64,000 bases of DNA from Phascolomyces articulosus (GCA_025677815.1 JAIXMP010000030.1:372001-436000); one strand, 5' to 3'. Positions 23,877 through 36,795 are shown, counted from the first letter of the stretch. Made by a program: numbers and translations. The notes: generated by a model from the sequence alone, not told the origin.

Positions 23877-24547
23877 ATTTCACGCCTGCTTACACAAGTG
23901 AGGATCATCGTCATAGTGGTGACACCATGTTGCTTGGGTACTAGTGGTCCTATTATTCTTATTGGTGAGTCATTATTGAAAGGCTCAGAATTTGAAAAAA
24001 AGGTGGAAATATCTTTATCGTTCTAATAATAATTACTTTTGGTCCTGTTTTTAGTAGTAGTGCGTAGTAGCACTTTTAAAAGCTTAAGACTTAGGGGTAC
24101 TACTGCTGAGATAGTTTAGATTACATGACTGAAGAACACCACTATGTTATTTGCAGCCATAAGATTTTTAATTATCTTCTTTCTTGTTTAATTATAATAC
24201 GTCTTGAGTGGTGACAGTGATGAGCGAGCGTTTTCATTTATTTAACATTGTGCTAACCAGATGTGTTGCAAAGTTGGCTCTTTGATGTTGCTTAAATCAG
24301 CCCATCTATGACTCAAAGAAAAAAATCAATACCAGACACTTGCATGTTAGCTCTAAACTCCACTATTCCTAACGTTTAGTTGTTGACTTCATCAGGACTT
24401 TCATCAAGAGCTTCCTCCAGTCATTGACGAACAATACTATTTACTTAACATATCACACTCATTATCAATTTATTGAATAATCAAAGTATATTTTTTGCAT
24501 AAGTTTAGTAATTATATATATAAATTATATATATAAATCGTTGTTTT
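23877..24547. repeat. HET-gene 3' flanking repeat, copy 1
   Basis: About 670 bp that matches 62502-63214 in the same orientation, starting at ATTTCACGCCTG and running to the stop codon of the HET gene. Exactly shared blocks include TTGCAAAGTTGGCTCTTTGA, CTTTATCGTTCTAATAATAA and CACTTTTAAAAGCTTAAGAC. It has no open frame, so the conserved sequence is non-coding or a decayed element duplicated with the gene. Confidence 0.8.
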
Positions 24548-26200
24548 TTATTGGATCGAAAATGTTTGTTTGGGTAAATTACAGTCAGAGAAAAAATCTT
24601 CATTACTTTCCATTCTACAACATCCAATAGCTTTATAATATTCTTCTCCTTTCTTTTTTTTTATGACTGCGTAGAACCATTCGTCTATTCTTTTCAATTT
24701 AAACGAAATTTCAGAAAGGATGACATATTGTGCAGAATTATCATCCAAACTGTCTGTTAAATCGCCAAAATCAATCCTTATAGCATCATTACACCAACAC
24801 AAGTTTTCCTTTTTTACTTCCATGAATCTTGACAATTGTTGAAGCTTTTTAGGTATTTCATCGAAAAGTGATTCTCTATCAAATTTCCAATAGTAAACAT
24901 CATAATCCAAATCGATTCTTTTCATTTCTTTTGCTTTAGATAGTTGAACAAGTATGCACAGATGATATTTTTGTTTATCAAGAGCACAATAGTTGATATA
25001 GCCAGGAATTGTTGGTATGTCTTGTTCTCGTATAGTTAAATTTGCATCATCGATGGATTGGTTGTTTGTAACATAAGTAGTTGTAACATGCATGGTTTTT
25101 CCAATTACATCGTAATTTTGAAATGAGGTCGTTATATCATATGTCAAATGAACATTATTAACACCAGTCCATGATGGCAAAAACTTGTACTTTTTAATTG
25201 TTGACTCATAATAATCAGTATTTCCAAAAAACAAAATTCTGATGTCTTTTTTTGCTAAAAGGCCATAAAATCGAATCATCAAATCTTCTAATGGCTGTTC
25301 GTAATCGATTTTGATTTTGTCGATAAATTCTGGAAAAAGTTGAATGAGTGCAAAAACACGGTCGTGTTCTTTGGTGCTTGTTCGTTGATGTGCATGGAAT
25401 AGAATTTGTGATGTGAGTTGTGAAGATTGTCCGAGTAAATATTTTAGTTGACCATGAAATAAGAAACTTTCTCCAAAACTGTGGATGTTTTAGCCGACAA
25501 ATAATATTATTCTTGACATCACTGCTTCTTCTAAAGTCCATAAACGTTTGAAATATAGTTGTTTACTTGTAAGTAAATAGTGGCTACGAGAGTAATCAGG
25601 TACAAATGCAACGGTGCAATAAGCGTTTTCGTATATTTGATGCATGTTGCGTATTTCACGTTGCTTTTCTTCTTTATTGTCTTGATTGATGCATAATTGG
25701 TCGTACCATATATATTTGATGTTGAATTGTTGACATATTTGCTGAATGATGCCTTCAAATTTGACGTATTGAACCATTTTTGAAAAGTAATAATTTTTAT
25801 CCACCATGACCTCCAAAACTTGGTATATCTTTTCCAACTTTTTTCTTCTTGTTTCATCACAAAGAAGAGTATGAGATATCTTATATTTTGGAATAATCAT
25901 ATCAGGAAATATATCGTCATAAGATATAATTTTGTGTTTGCCTTCATCGATTCGTACATACTTTCCATTGTCACCTTGTTGCATGTCACCAGATTGATTC
26001 CATGAATACGACAATGCGCAGTAACCTTCGTTCACTTGAGATCCATCGACTACTTTCATGTCGGAAATACGAACAAGTTTTGTAGGCATAAAGTCTGGTT
26101 TGGGCAAATTATTCGGGACTGATCTGGGTGGTTTTACACGTTTGGCCATTTTTCCTTTATCATTAAAAGAACATTGAGCTGTCTCGTAGGTAATATACAT
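24548..26200 (-). pseudogene. HET-domain protein gene with one in-frame stop
   Basis: One frame is open from the ATG at 26200 to the TAA at 24548, except for a single TAA at 25490-25492 (codon 237). Before the stop is a HET domain (known from fungal heterokaryon-incompatibility proteins that trigger cell death on non-self recognition): GYCALSYSW at residues 59-67, IKYIWYDQLCINQDN at 161-175, MHQIYENAYCTVAFVPDY at 186-203 and KRLWTLEEAVMSR at 218-230. After the stop the same frame continues with NIHSFGESFLFHGQLKYLLG and a C-terminal region with FLPSWTGVN (about 340-348), ending PKQTFSIQ. A paralogue at 63215-64000 shares this C-terminal part. The stop lies just after ILFVG and no intron can remove it (GT...CAG there would be 20 nt). 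Either a pseudogene, a truncated HET-only protein of 236 residues, or a readthrough gene. No introns. Confidence 0.8.
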
Positions 26201-27633
26201 TTTTTCTATGCTTATATATAAAATAAGTTTAACAAGTTAGTTTCAATATAATCATAGATAATAGAAATTAAAGAGATAGGTGCTACTCACAGATAAAAAA
26301 GAAAAGAATGGTACTATTAAAAAAGTTGCAAGAGAATATACAGTGGTGATGGATTTTAGTGGAAGTAAATGCGCGTTCTTTTAAGAATTTTCTGTCAAAT
26401 GAAGGGTAGTGAAGGAAGTGGTAAATAGAAAACGAAAAATGAAAAAGTTGTGTTTTTAGTATATAAAGAAGAACAGAGAAAAAATAACACTTTAGTTATA
26501 AATATACCTTTTTCTCACTAAAACTTGTGACATATTCAAGTCGCTAAGCCAAAACTTTAAAGATCATCGTCAGCCTATCTCATAAATAAATATCGAGTTG
26601 TATTTGTTCATTATATGCAGACGATTCAGAATATAAAGCAATTGGAATAATATGAATTCTTCTAATCATGTCGTTGAATGCTTGACTCACTGCTGCTGAA
26701 CGACTAGGAAGCAATGTAATAAGAACGTAATAAAATGTTGTTAGAATAAAAGAAGGGAAAAGCCCAGCCCCACGACTTTGTGCAATACAGAAACACAGTT
26801 ACATATAACAATAATAGTCTAAGTCCAAACTCTAAACCCATCCAAAAAAAAACATAGTCACTCCAGATTCGATACTTCTTAAGAGCTCATACCATAATTC
26901 ATTCAATAAGCTTCTGTGAACGTTAATATAAAGACAACAGCTTGTGCTGGATATGTGTATTATTTTTTCAACTTGAATAAGGGGAAAAGAGAAGGATCAA
27001 TAAAGTGGTAAGCATTTGGTACAACAGTCATACAACAACAGACAAAAGATATTGTTATTGGTGGATATCTTACTCTAGGCTTTTTATGCTTTTTAAATGC
27101 GGTGTTGTCAAAACACTGAGAATGGTTCATTATAATCGTGTCCATTGTTTAAACCCAATAACAAAACCAGTTATTAAAGAGTATGATTTTGTTGCAAGAA
27201 CCTTTGTTATTTTATGTTAGACTTTTAGATACAAACAATGAATAAGTTCATTCAGCTATTAGAAAGCAAAATGAAAAGGGATCTATGTATTATGACGTAA
27301 TATAAATAAAAAAAACATTACATTGATACTTAAAGAATAATGTGGCCCATAGTGACAATAGATAAATATGTAGTAGAACATATGCAGCATCAGCGGATTA
27401 TAAAATTATTGTTCTCTATTACCTTTCATTTCTATATAACGATAATGGTCAGCTCTGAAAATTATCGTCGCTCAATAACGAAAATCCATTCCTTCATAAC
27501 TGAACTTCCTTTCCTTTCATAACTTACTGAACATCGAAAATAATTCGGAAACAAGGGAGCTTCTTCAATCATGTTTTTATTTCAGAGATCCATTCATCTC
27601 TAAGTTTCTGAGCTGCTCCTATTTTAATAAAAT
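26201..27633. other. Intergenic stretch, HET gene to transposase remnant
   Basis: AT-rich, holding the HET gene's upstream region. Frames of 60 to 70 codons here (for example 27005-27220) are not supported. Confidence 0.45.
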
Positions 27634-27981
27634 ATGTCTACTGTAGCTGAACTCTTACAATTGTATAATGATGATGATGACAGAGAAGAATTCCAAGCCA
27701 GTATACCCAGAAGAAAGTGCTTCTTTCAAATGGTTGAAGAAGAAAATGAAACTGAAACTCACTCACAAAGTATCAACATATACGTTGAAGGTCATATTCG
27801 ACTTATAGCCGATTATTTTGATCACGATTGTGTTTGTAATGATACCAATTTTCGGCGCGTTTATCACATGAGACGTGATGTTTTTCTCAAGATAATGGAA
27901 GCTATTACGGAACACGATGAATATTTTGTACAGAAAAAAAATTATGTAGTGGTAGTAGTAAGATCGTTGTTGTTACTTTAA
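27634..27981 (+). pseudogene. PIF/Harbinger transposase remnant (N-terminal fragment)
   Basis: Encodes an N-terminal piece in the style of plant/fungal PIF-Harbinger transposases: IRLIADYFDHDCVCNDTNFR then RVYHMRRDVFLKIMEAITEH and DEYFVQKKN, matching the family pattern of a Y-F, F-R-R-x-Y-x-M-R, F-L-x-I, H-D-x-Y-F-x-Q series. The expected continuation (G-L-S and the DDE catalytic domain) is missing; after VQKKN the sequence becomes a meaningless Val-rich stretch and stops. The fragment is about a quarter of a normal transposase, so it cannot be active. No terminal inverted repeats were recognised nearby. Confidence 0.68.
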
Positions 27982-28336
27982 AATACACAAGAGCGAAAAA
28001 AAAAGTGTTTTGAAAGCAAAAAAGCAACAATTTAGATTGGAGCTATTTTGTCCCTATATTTATAAAATCAAAATGTTTTCTATGCAACAACATGCCTGAC
28101 AAAGCATTTTACCTTGCTCCTGAACCAATCGGAATTCTTAGAATGATTATAAAGTAAGTTTCGGTCGCAGATTGGCGATCGCATAAAAATATAGTGACGC
28201 GTTCTGTCATGCAAGTAGAGTTTTTGCAGACGCTGTTGTACGTAGGCTAATTATTATGCAATTTATTATTTAGACACTTTGGCATTATTACTACAGCAAT
28301 TGGAGTCTTTTGTCTTATGAAAATGATCTTTATTGA
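27982..28336. other. Intergenic, no gene seen
   Basis: Between the transposase remnant and the 3' end of the MFS gene. It may contain decayed element sequence, but nothing can be named. Confidence 0.4.
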
Positions 28337-30467
28337 TTATGCTTCTGATCCGGTTTGCAAAAGATGTTGTTGTTCTTGCTGCTCTTCTTTACGGGATTTT
28401 CTCCATATTGGACCATATTTAATTAATATAGGGACAATAATAGTACCAGCTGTCATAAGTATGCCCGTGATTGTAAAACTCCATCCTATACCAACATGTA
28501 TTATAGCAATTTCAATTGTTCCAGTGGATAGCGCCCTACCAATAAATAAAAAATAGGTCAGATTTTATTTCATCGTTTTTTTGAAACATAAAAAAAAACA
28601 AATCTTTCATACCTAAAGATACTTGTAACAATATTACCAGCAGCAACAACAGAAGCGCCTCGAGTTGGGAATAAGTCGATCAATAGTGTATGACACGCAT
28701 TTAACACTGGTCCAGTGCTTAAACCAACTATAACACATTAAATGACGATAACAAAAAAAGCAAGGTGCTTTAATCCTCTTTTTCTCTTTGAAATAAGGAA
28801 TGGAAAGGGATTGATAATAGTAGTAAATGTATCCCTGTAAAATGACGCACTTACTAAGAAATTGAAAGAAAAGAGGTATTGCCAGATGGAATTTTGGAGA
28901 TAATGTCCATCCATATATAATAACCATAGATTGGCCAAATATAATGACGATACTAATGATATTTAATCGGGCGCGATAAATAGGAAAATCAATGGGTACT
29001 TCATTTAATTTTTTAATTTCTTCCTTGGTGATGCCATATGTCAACGCCGTTTTTTTGAAATGGTAATTAAGGAGTTTACCAATAAGATAGGATCCAAGAG
29101 TACAACCAGTGGCAAATGGTATAAAACAGAGACCCACTTGGAATACGTTCAAATGATATATTGTTGAATAATGAGTAGCCGTTGTTATCATTAAAAGAGT
29201 CGTAATAACTGTAAAGCAACTGTTGGTGATCATAATGAGGTTGAAATCTGGGTACCGTAAAAATAATAATTGGTCCATAAAATGGCGGTGATTTAGTGGT
29301 GGTGTTGGTGATCCTTTATTGTCCACAATGGATCGTAGCGTTTCGGGTAAGTATAAATATATCATTATCCAGACAATTACACCCGTAATAAACAATATCC
29401 AAAAAATCCATCTATTAATTTTATACCATTCATCATGTTAGTATTTTTTTGATGCTGTACAATAATAATAATAACATATTTGTTTTAATATTTACCTCCA
29501 TGAAAGTCCATAAGTAACAATGCCACCAAGGACAGGGCTAGTTGCCATGGATATTGTTAAAGTTGATCCCAATACATGGCTATAACTTGCACGCCTATAT
29601 AAATTTATATATGATCATGATTAGTCATTTGTAAACAATAAACAATAAGTATACATTTGTAACAAGAAAAAGCTATATAAAAAAGTTTCATAATAGTTCC
29701 ATATATTACAACGTACTCAGCTGGGACCGTGATATCGCCAATTGTCCCAAAACCTATATTTATTTATTTCTATTTGTTAGAAAAGCAAATATGATGTAAA
29801 CTTATCATTATATATCACGATCCAGTATAACACGTACCAAGAGCTATACTTGAGCTTTCTCCGTATGCTTGTAACATGCGTAGGATCAAAAGACCCCAAA
29901 AAGCTTGTATGGATGCCAAACCTAGACACGTAACTATAAATATCAAGAAACTAACAAGATAAACGGGTCTACGACCCCAACTATCTGATATTGGTCCCCA
30001 AAATGAAGGCGAAATTCCTTGAAAGATAGCATACACCGTAATCGTCAAATTTACAAGTGAAATAGAAACACCAAAATCCTTGGAAAAAAATAAGTTGTGA
30101 ATGGTAAGTGGTAAAATATCTTTTTTTTCGCTTATAACATACGTAATAACAAAACTTATTATCGCAATCAAGTAATGATATGATTTTTTAATATTATTCT
30201 TACCCTGGCTACAAGAGGAAGAGCTGGAAAATAGGCTCGGTGGGATAATGAGCTTATCATACAAAAGGAAGATACAATAACTGTAATCAGTACTTTTTTG
30301 GAGTTGGAATAGGTAACGGTTGTTGACGTTTTTTGCGTGATGGGTTGTTGACTGCTGCTTTTATTATGATACACGTTTGGAATTTCTGTGTGACCCACTG
30401 TCCATTCTTCATCATCGTATGTTTTTTTAGAATGTTTAATGTAATTATTATTATCGTCTTTGGACAT
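28337..30467 (-). CDS. MFS transporter, DHA1 (drug:H+ antiporter) type
   Basis: Predicted 12-segment membrane exporter of the major facilitator superfamily. Minus-strand exons: 30467-30204, 30078-29838, 29753-29717, 29594-29496, 29411-28855, 28727-28613 and 28535-28337, giving 503 residues. About 60 hydrophilic residues come first, then SKKVLITVIVSSFCMISSLS (TM1). The motif-A loop WGPISDSWGRRPVYLVS sits between TM2 and TM3, as in the DHA1 family, followed by RMLQAYGESSSIALGFGTIG (TM4 region, motif B-like) and GSTLTISMATSPVLGGIVTY (motif C-like, typical of antiporters). A hydrophilic loop after YLPETLRSIVDNKGSPTPP separates the halves. Substrates of such fungal pumps include drugs, polyamines and weak acids; none can be assigned. 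The gene is divergent from the adenylate-forming gene at 31201, so a shared promoter is possible. Exon 3 is only 37 nt. Confidence 0.88.
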
Positions 30468-31200
30468 GACAATTGGTAGATACTGTATATATATATATAT
30501 AACAGAAAGAAAAGTAATCAAAAGAAGAGGAGAGAATAACTATGGTCTCGATTTTTTTTTTATTTTATTTTTTTTGGGGTTCTCATTAATGTATGCTTTT
30601 TTATTGTTTGCTCTTTCATAAATAAAAAACGCCATCATATTGTGGCACTGGATTTTGAAATGATTTTTTAGTACTATACAACAAGGCTGAAACGTCAAAC
30701 AAACCAGGGACTGAGAAGTTTAAATCGTATACAATATACGCAATAAAACGTAGCTTCTTGTTTCTTTCGCTTCTATCTTTCTATAGGCCAATGTTAGGGA
30801 GAAGAAAAATAGAATTTTATGTAAAAATGGGAAAGTATATAATTTGATATAATAAACATTTCTTCACTATGGCTATAAAAATATAAATGCAATTTCAGTG
30901 TCATAAGAAAAGTCTGTGAATGGAATTTTTTTGTTTATATTACCATTACACAATAACAAATAAATGATCGCGTTGCAGTTGCACATAGGGTGCAAAATAA
31001 TCATACAAAATAGCAAGAGTCTCACCTGTACTAATTAATATATACCAAAGAATCTTCTCTAATATAATCATATCTTCTCTTTTTTATCACATCTTTTTCT
31101 CATCTTCCTTTCTCTCACTAAAGGGCAAAACCATCAAACCCCAACAAAATCTACTGCATATTATATACTTATATCATCACAATCCATACCATACAGTAGG
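30468..31200. other. Shared upstream region of two divergent genes
   Basis: 733 bp between the MFS gene and the adenylate-forming pseudogene, with a TA repeat at about 30486-30500 and a T tract near 30550-30580. No other feature seen. Confidence 0.45.
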
Positions 31201-33439
31201 ATGGATTCAAATATAACAAAGTATATTCATTCAGATTCTCTACTTCAAGTATTTGAATCATGCGTGAAGAATTACAAAGATAACGTATTTATTCACCACA
31301 AGGTACCAGGACCGACTTCACTTGAATTCAAGGCACTCACCTATGGACAAGTTGATTCCATGGCAACTAACTTGGCTAATTTATGGGAGCCTATAATTCC
31401 AAAAGATGCGTCCTGTATCGCAGTTTTTAATGATGATCCAATTCAAGCAGCTCTTTCCTTCTTTGCTTCATTGAAACTTGGATTGATTATATGTCCTTTA
31501 ATTCCCTTTCATCCTGAAGGTGCTTTGGTACATTTATTAAAAGAATCCAAAGCCATTTTTTTTTATTACGACAAGGGGAAACTGTGCGAAAGCTCAGCGA
31601 TGTGTGGATGCTATTCGATATGAAAGTCAACAAAATGCAGCAACAACTTCAGAAATTGTGATGGACATTAAAGTTTGGGATGGATTAAGCGATATCATGC
31701 AGCAACTCTATGAAATAGCTTTAGCAGAATGTAATAATTGTAAAAGATCCACAAGGATGACAATGATATACTAAAAAAAATTCAAATGGGATAATAATAT
31801 GAACAAAAGCATTAACAGCCCCTATATTTATATTTTGTATATATAGCACATGATAATGGGAAACCTGTTGTGATGGCCAGAAAAATAGTTACCAATCCAA
31901 AAGAAACAATCGTTTACTCAAACACTTCTGGTTCAACATCTGTAAATCCCAAGTTGATCAGATGGACCACTCGTTCCATTGTGTTTACACCAGAAATAAT
32001 GCTGAAACCAATTCAACGAAATGATCCAGATATGGTAATGAGGTCTTCTGATGTGATGGTGATGGCATTTACTGCTTTCTTATCGGGAGCAAGCTTAGGT
32101 TTGTTTGTTTGTTTATTTTTTCTTTTTTTACAAGTATAATTTATCTATTACGTAAATGCAAAATTTAACCATAGCACTTTATTTTTTTTTAATTTATATA
32201 GCACAACTTATATTAATCATTGTGGCTGGTGCAAGTGTCATTGTATTTGACGAAAATCCTATACAACCAACTGAATTTCTTTTAGCAGCTGAAATGTTTA
32301 ATGCAACACTAATGTTATCGAGTCCCATCTTACTTCACCAACTCGCCGTATATTAAAGGACCAAGAGGCCGCTGCTGGTTCTGATAGTCATCGACAAACA
32401 TCAGAGCGTATAAAGTATTGTATCTATGGTGGGGCACCATTGCAAGATTCACTTGGACGATATTTGAGATCAAAAGGATTAAACATTCGTACTTATTATG
32501 GCTCCACAGGTTTGTTTTATATATATATATCTTTTTTTCGGTATATTGAGTCATTCATACAATTTTACTATATATAATGAATGCAATAACATATTATGAA
32601 AAACAATGGTATAGTAGAGACTTTCGGTACATCACAAGCTAATATGGCCAAGGGTAATGAACATTGGGATAAAATCAATATGAGTCCCGAAATGATGCGT
32701 TATGCAACCTTTGAACCTTACAATAAGAAGAACAATATATATAATCTTGTGGTTCATAGAACTTATCCATCACTTGCTGATGGTGTAGCAAATCGTCCTA
32801 GCGGCGATTATGCAACAAGAGATTTGTTTATTGAAGATCCGCCAAGTTATTGGAGATATATTGGAAGAATGGATGATATATTGAATTTGTAAGAGAAAAA
32901 GAAAAAAAAATATATATGAAAGCAGATGAGAAGTATATCATATACGACTGTTGGAATATTTTGAAACAATTAATGGTTTATACGTTATATAAATATATAG
33001 AAAAATGGGCGCTTTAGTGAATCCAATACCCATGGAAATGGAAATTTATAATAGTGAAGAGATCATCAGTAAATGCATCATTATTGGGGAAAACAGAGAG
33101 CGTACAGCTGTATTGGTTGAACTTGACCAAGATAAATCACAAAAATATTCACACAGAGAGATAACTTCCAAAGGTATAAGAGTGTAAAAAAAAGTATTTA
33201 CAGTAGTATTAATAATAATGTTGTTCTGGTCGCGTTTTTTGGTATACAATGCCGTACACCGTGCCAATAGATATTCTCGAGTCTCTGGTGTGATTTCTGT
33301 TCCTGAAATGGTATATATCCTACCACCCAACAGACGTCTCCCAATTAATCTGAAAGGTATTGTTGCACGTAAAAAAGTACCTGATGTTTTTAAACAAGAG
33401 ATTGAGGGTCTGTATGCGGAATCATTTATCAACTTTTGA
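31201..33439 (+). pseudogene. AMP-binding (adenylate-forming) enzyme, two frameshifts
   Basis: A protein of the acyl/aryl adenylate-forming superfamily (AMP-dependent synthetase; NRPS-like A domain), which activates carboxylic acids with ATP. Exons read approximately 31201-31730, 31847-32098, 32202-32509, 32615-32888, 33001-33173 and a last exon ending 33439. Motifs: TIVYSNTSGSTSVNPKLIRW (nucleotide-binding loop), YCIYGGAPLQDSLGRYL, TYYGSTG, YWRYIGRMDDILNL and a C-terminal NLKGIVARKKVPDVF with the usual catalytic-lysine region. Two 1-nt lesions break it: in the GGGG run near 31575 the frame shifts before NCAKAQRCVDAIRYES, and near 32354 LLHQLAVY meets a stop while the adjacent frame continues KDQEAAAGSDSHRQ. 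Carrier and reductase domains are absent. Either a young pseudogene or sequence errors at two short runs. Confidence 0.72.
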
Positions 33440-35797
33440 TCAAAGTTGTAAACTCAAAAGTCACAGTTGGTTGTGTATACGGAATAAAGCGTTAAACAAG
33501 CAAAAGTCCATGTACTGGAATATTTGTAATATAATTTTGCGAATTAAAAAAAGTATATTACAGTCAAAGTAGTCATTAATCTTTGAACTTACCAAAAAAA
33601 AAAGTTTTACGTATAACTTATAACTATTACATGTGGTTTTATTAATTCTCCTCTTGAGAAAAAAAAGTATAAAGAAGTTAAGGGTAAGTTTTCAATAATT
33701 ACAAAAAGCTATCTTGACTGTCATTGTGGTGCAGATCCAGTGCTATATATATGCATGATGCAGGAGCTGTTTTATGCTGCAATCCTCTTTATCATCCAAT
33801 TCCTTCTTCTGATTCAATAAAGTGTAGCACAATTGTATAACATATCATAAAGAATATACGCAATTTCTTCTTTTATTATTATTATTCAATAATAGAAATG
33901 CTTTGTTATGTTATATTTACAAGAAAAAGAAATAAATAAGAATATGGGGAATATAATGATTTATAATATATATATATATATATAATATCTTGTGTAAAGT
34001 GAAACGAGGAAGTATTGGTTATGAGACCACAAGATGAAATTTTTTTATCATAGTCGTAGAACTTTTGCCGTAGCCTCAATGTTCTGGACGTGTATGCATT
34101 TTAACGTGCTCTCACCCAAATACATGGCACAGCTATCACTCATATTATTGCATGATCTATTATCTACCGCCATAGTAAAACTAAACATCTCCATTTTTGT
34201 CAATAATAATGCTGTTTAGTCATAAATCGATAATTTCGAACAGGATTACGAGATCAGAATAGTGCTTGATATTTACCCATTGTAGTGCACAAGTTCCGAT
34301 TCTTTAATCCCTAAGTTTACCCATTGTTCCAAATCTTCTGCCGGATGAATAATGTCGCAGGAATCCAGATTGCATTCCACTATATATCTAAACGAAGTCG
34401 ACTAAGTTGTAATGTATTATCAAAGTTTGAATAGGGTATTTGTAATCATCAATCAACTCTCCAACAAGGAATAATATCTGCATCATCATTGTGGAGCCTG
34501 CTTTTGAATACAAATAATCCATGAGCATGACATCTTCATTGTACGATCAAATTCATATTATTCCATTATTGTTACCAACATTATTTGTATCAAAATACAT
34601 GAGAGTGTCCGAAGGTAGAGTAGTTGAGAGTAATTGAATATGAATATCTTGTGGTTCAAAACCTTTGCTCAAACTTATTATCACGTAAAGAGTTTTCAAA
34701 GAACCATGAAGCACAACAAGGTTATACACAACTGGTCACATCTGCTTTGGTTGTTAAACCAAGAGCAAGAACACCATAATAACAACGTATGTGTCAGTGA
34801 ATTTTTTTGGAATTATCCTTGATTCACTATAGCAAGTGCATTATATACGAATTGCTTTTCAAGTTCAATAAATCCAAAGCATCAAGTAAGAGTCAGTCAA
34901 TATTTAACAAACAAAGATGTGGGAAACATGAGATAATATGAACAAGAGATGACTTTGGCATAGTATCAATGGTACTGCAGATCAATAATGATGTAAGAGA
35001 TGTACTACAAATGGGTTCAACTCGTTTTAGGTTCGATGATCACGTTTGATAATCGAGATGTTGTACGTATATTCCCAGACCATTGAAAAGATTAAATAAA
35101 CCAAGAGGTATACCAATCTCCTTCATTTTGAAATAAACAGTTTATGCATTTTTAAAACAGATGAAGTTTTTTTTTTTTTTTAAAAAAAAAAAAACTGAGT
35201 AAAGCCACCTAATTAAATTATCAACGATGGAACCTATATGGATGGTTTATCAAATATATTTTCATATTTTTTTTTTGATTTGTATAATACAATGCATTGC
35301 CGAAATAAAATCAAGAAATACTATCTCTTTTAGCCAACACCAATTTCTTCGTTGAGAAATCATTGGGCTTGGGTTTGTTATGAGTTATGGTAACATCAAT
35401 AAAAAAATATCATATATATATTGCCACATATCGGATGTGTTTGAGTCTTTTCGAGGATTTGGAATTCCACAGACTTGGCTGATAATAAGTACTACTGTCA
35501 CCGAAATTTTGCAAAACTTTTTTTTATACATTGGAAAGTGAAAAAAATTTAAAGGCTCGCAGTATGTGGCTCACAACGGATCTTTGTGTAGCTAGTTACC
35601 GTTCCGCCTTATACAACAAGGTTAAGAACACCCTTAAATAGTATTGATACATAAGAATTCATACTTTCACAACAACTTCATGAAGGTATGAAAAGACTAT
35701 TAGTTACAACAAATATCCATAGAATCTCATTATTAGCAATAAAAAATACTACAGTTCAGATTTTCAGATTTTGGGTAAAGAAAAAGAGTGATTCAAT
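33440..35797. other. Accessory stretch between the gene and its relic
   Basis: Shows no intact gene. A TA repeat lies at about 33967-33986. Some short segments resemble decayed adenylation-domain sequence but are too weak to call. A T15-A13 tract lies at 35167-35194. Confidence 0.45.
35167..35194. repeat. T15-A13 palindromic tract
   Basis: Fifteen T followed directly by thirteen A. Similar T/A junction tracts occur at 38790-38811 and 39519-39539. Confidence 0.9.
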
Positions 35798-36335
35798 GAA
35801 TCCTATGGAAATGGAAATTCATAATTATTCGTAGAAAGAGCATCAGTAAGTGTATTATTATTATTGGGAAAAAACAGAGATAGTGGTATAGTGGTACCAA
35901 TTGAACTTGATCAAGATAAATTGCAAAATGTTCACATGAAGAAACAACTTCCAAAGTAAACATATGCGTGAAAAAAAAGAGAGTATATCGTATGATATTG
36001 TATGACCACTACTATAATACATATAGATCATGTCATGAAGTATAATGATAATATTTTTGTTTAGTATATGATGTCGTGCATGATACTAACAAATGTTTTT
36101 AATCTCACGCTGTACAACTTGTTCCTGAAATGGAATACATCCTATCATCAAACACACATCCTCCTATCAATCTGAAAGAAGGTGTTATTGTACTTAAAAA
36201 AGTACTTGATTTTTTTAAAACAAAAGATCCTCGGAAATATGTGTACGTACGCAACCTTTTATTTCTTATCGATCCAAGCTGTGAACTCTAAAATCAAAGT
36301 ATGCAACTCTATGAATGGAATAAAAATTATATCCA
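35798..36335 (+). pseudogene. Decayed duplicate of the adenylate-forming gene's 3' end
   Basis: The sequence follows the last two exons of the gene at 33001-33439 in order. CCTATGGAAATGGAAATTCA (from about 35802) matches CCCATGGAAATGGAAATTTA, and GAACTTGATCAAGATAAAT matches GAACTTGACCAAGATAAAT. After an intron-like gap, GTTCCTGAAATGG and AAAAAAGTACTTGAT match the final exon. Similarity continues past the original stop codon to about 36330, so flanking DNA was copied too. The frame is broken by stops and indels throughout, more heavily than in the parent copy, so this is an older relic. Confidence 0.75.
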
Positions 36336-36795
36336 CTTTTCTTCAAAGTAGTATTATATCATAGAGTAATGATTAGTAATGTAGATAGTGTAATGTGAAG
36401 AAAGAAATAATTATTATTTATATACTTAATCTTGATATTGAATTGATGGCATTTTGATGAATAGTGAATATTTATATTGTATTGTTGCAATTATTGAAAA
36501 ATAAACATGAATACAATAATATTATATATATATATATATATATAAATGCACAACTGATAATAACTACTGTGTTAGTGGTGGGGATAAATAAATATATAGC
36601 AAAGATTGATGATTATTAGTTATTGTATATAAATATATATAAATGAATGGTATAAAACAAGATAACAATAATAATCCATAATAAACTATTTATAAATAAA
36701 TGATGAACGGGGGTTGTCTTTTTTTTAAAAAAATATACGTATATTGGGAAGGGTGGGTAGGTGAGAAATTGGCGCCAGGCCTTTTTTAATAATAT
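36336..36795. other. Intergenic with TA microsatellite
   Basis: A TA run at about 36523-36543; otherwise no feature seen before the 3' end of the prenyl synthase gene. Confidence 0.45.

Noticed and set aside
25215..25541. Minus-strand frame bridging the HET stop codon
   Set aside because: It reads a different frame from the conserved HET sequence, which continues on both sides of the stop.
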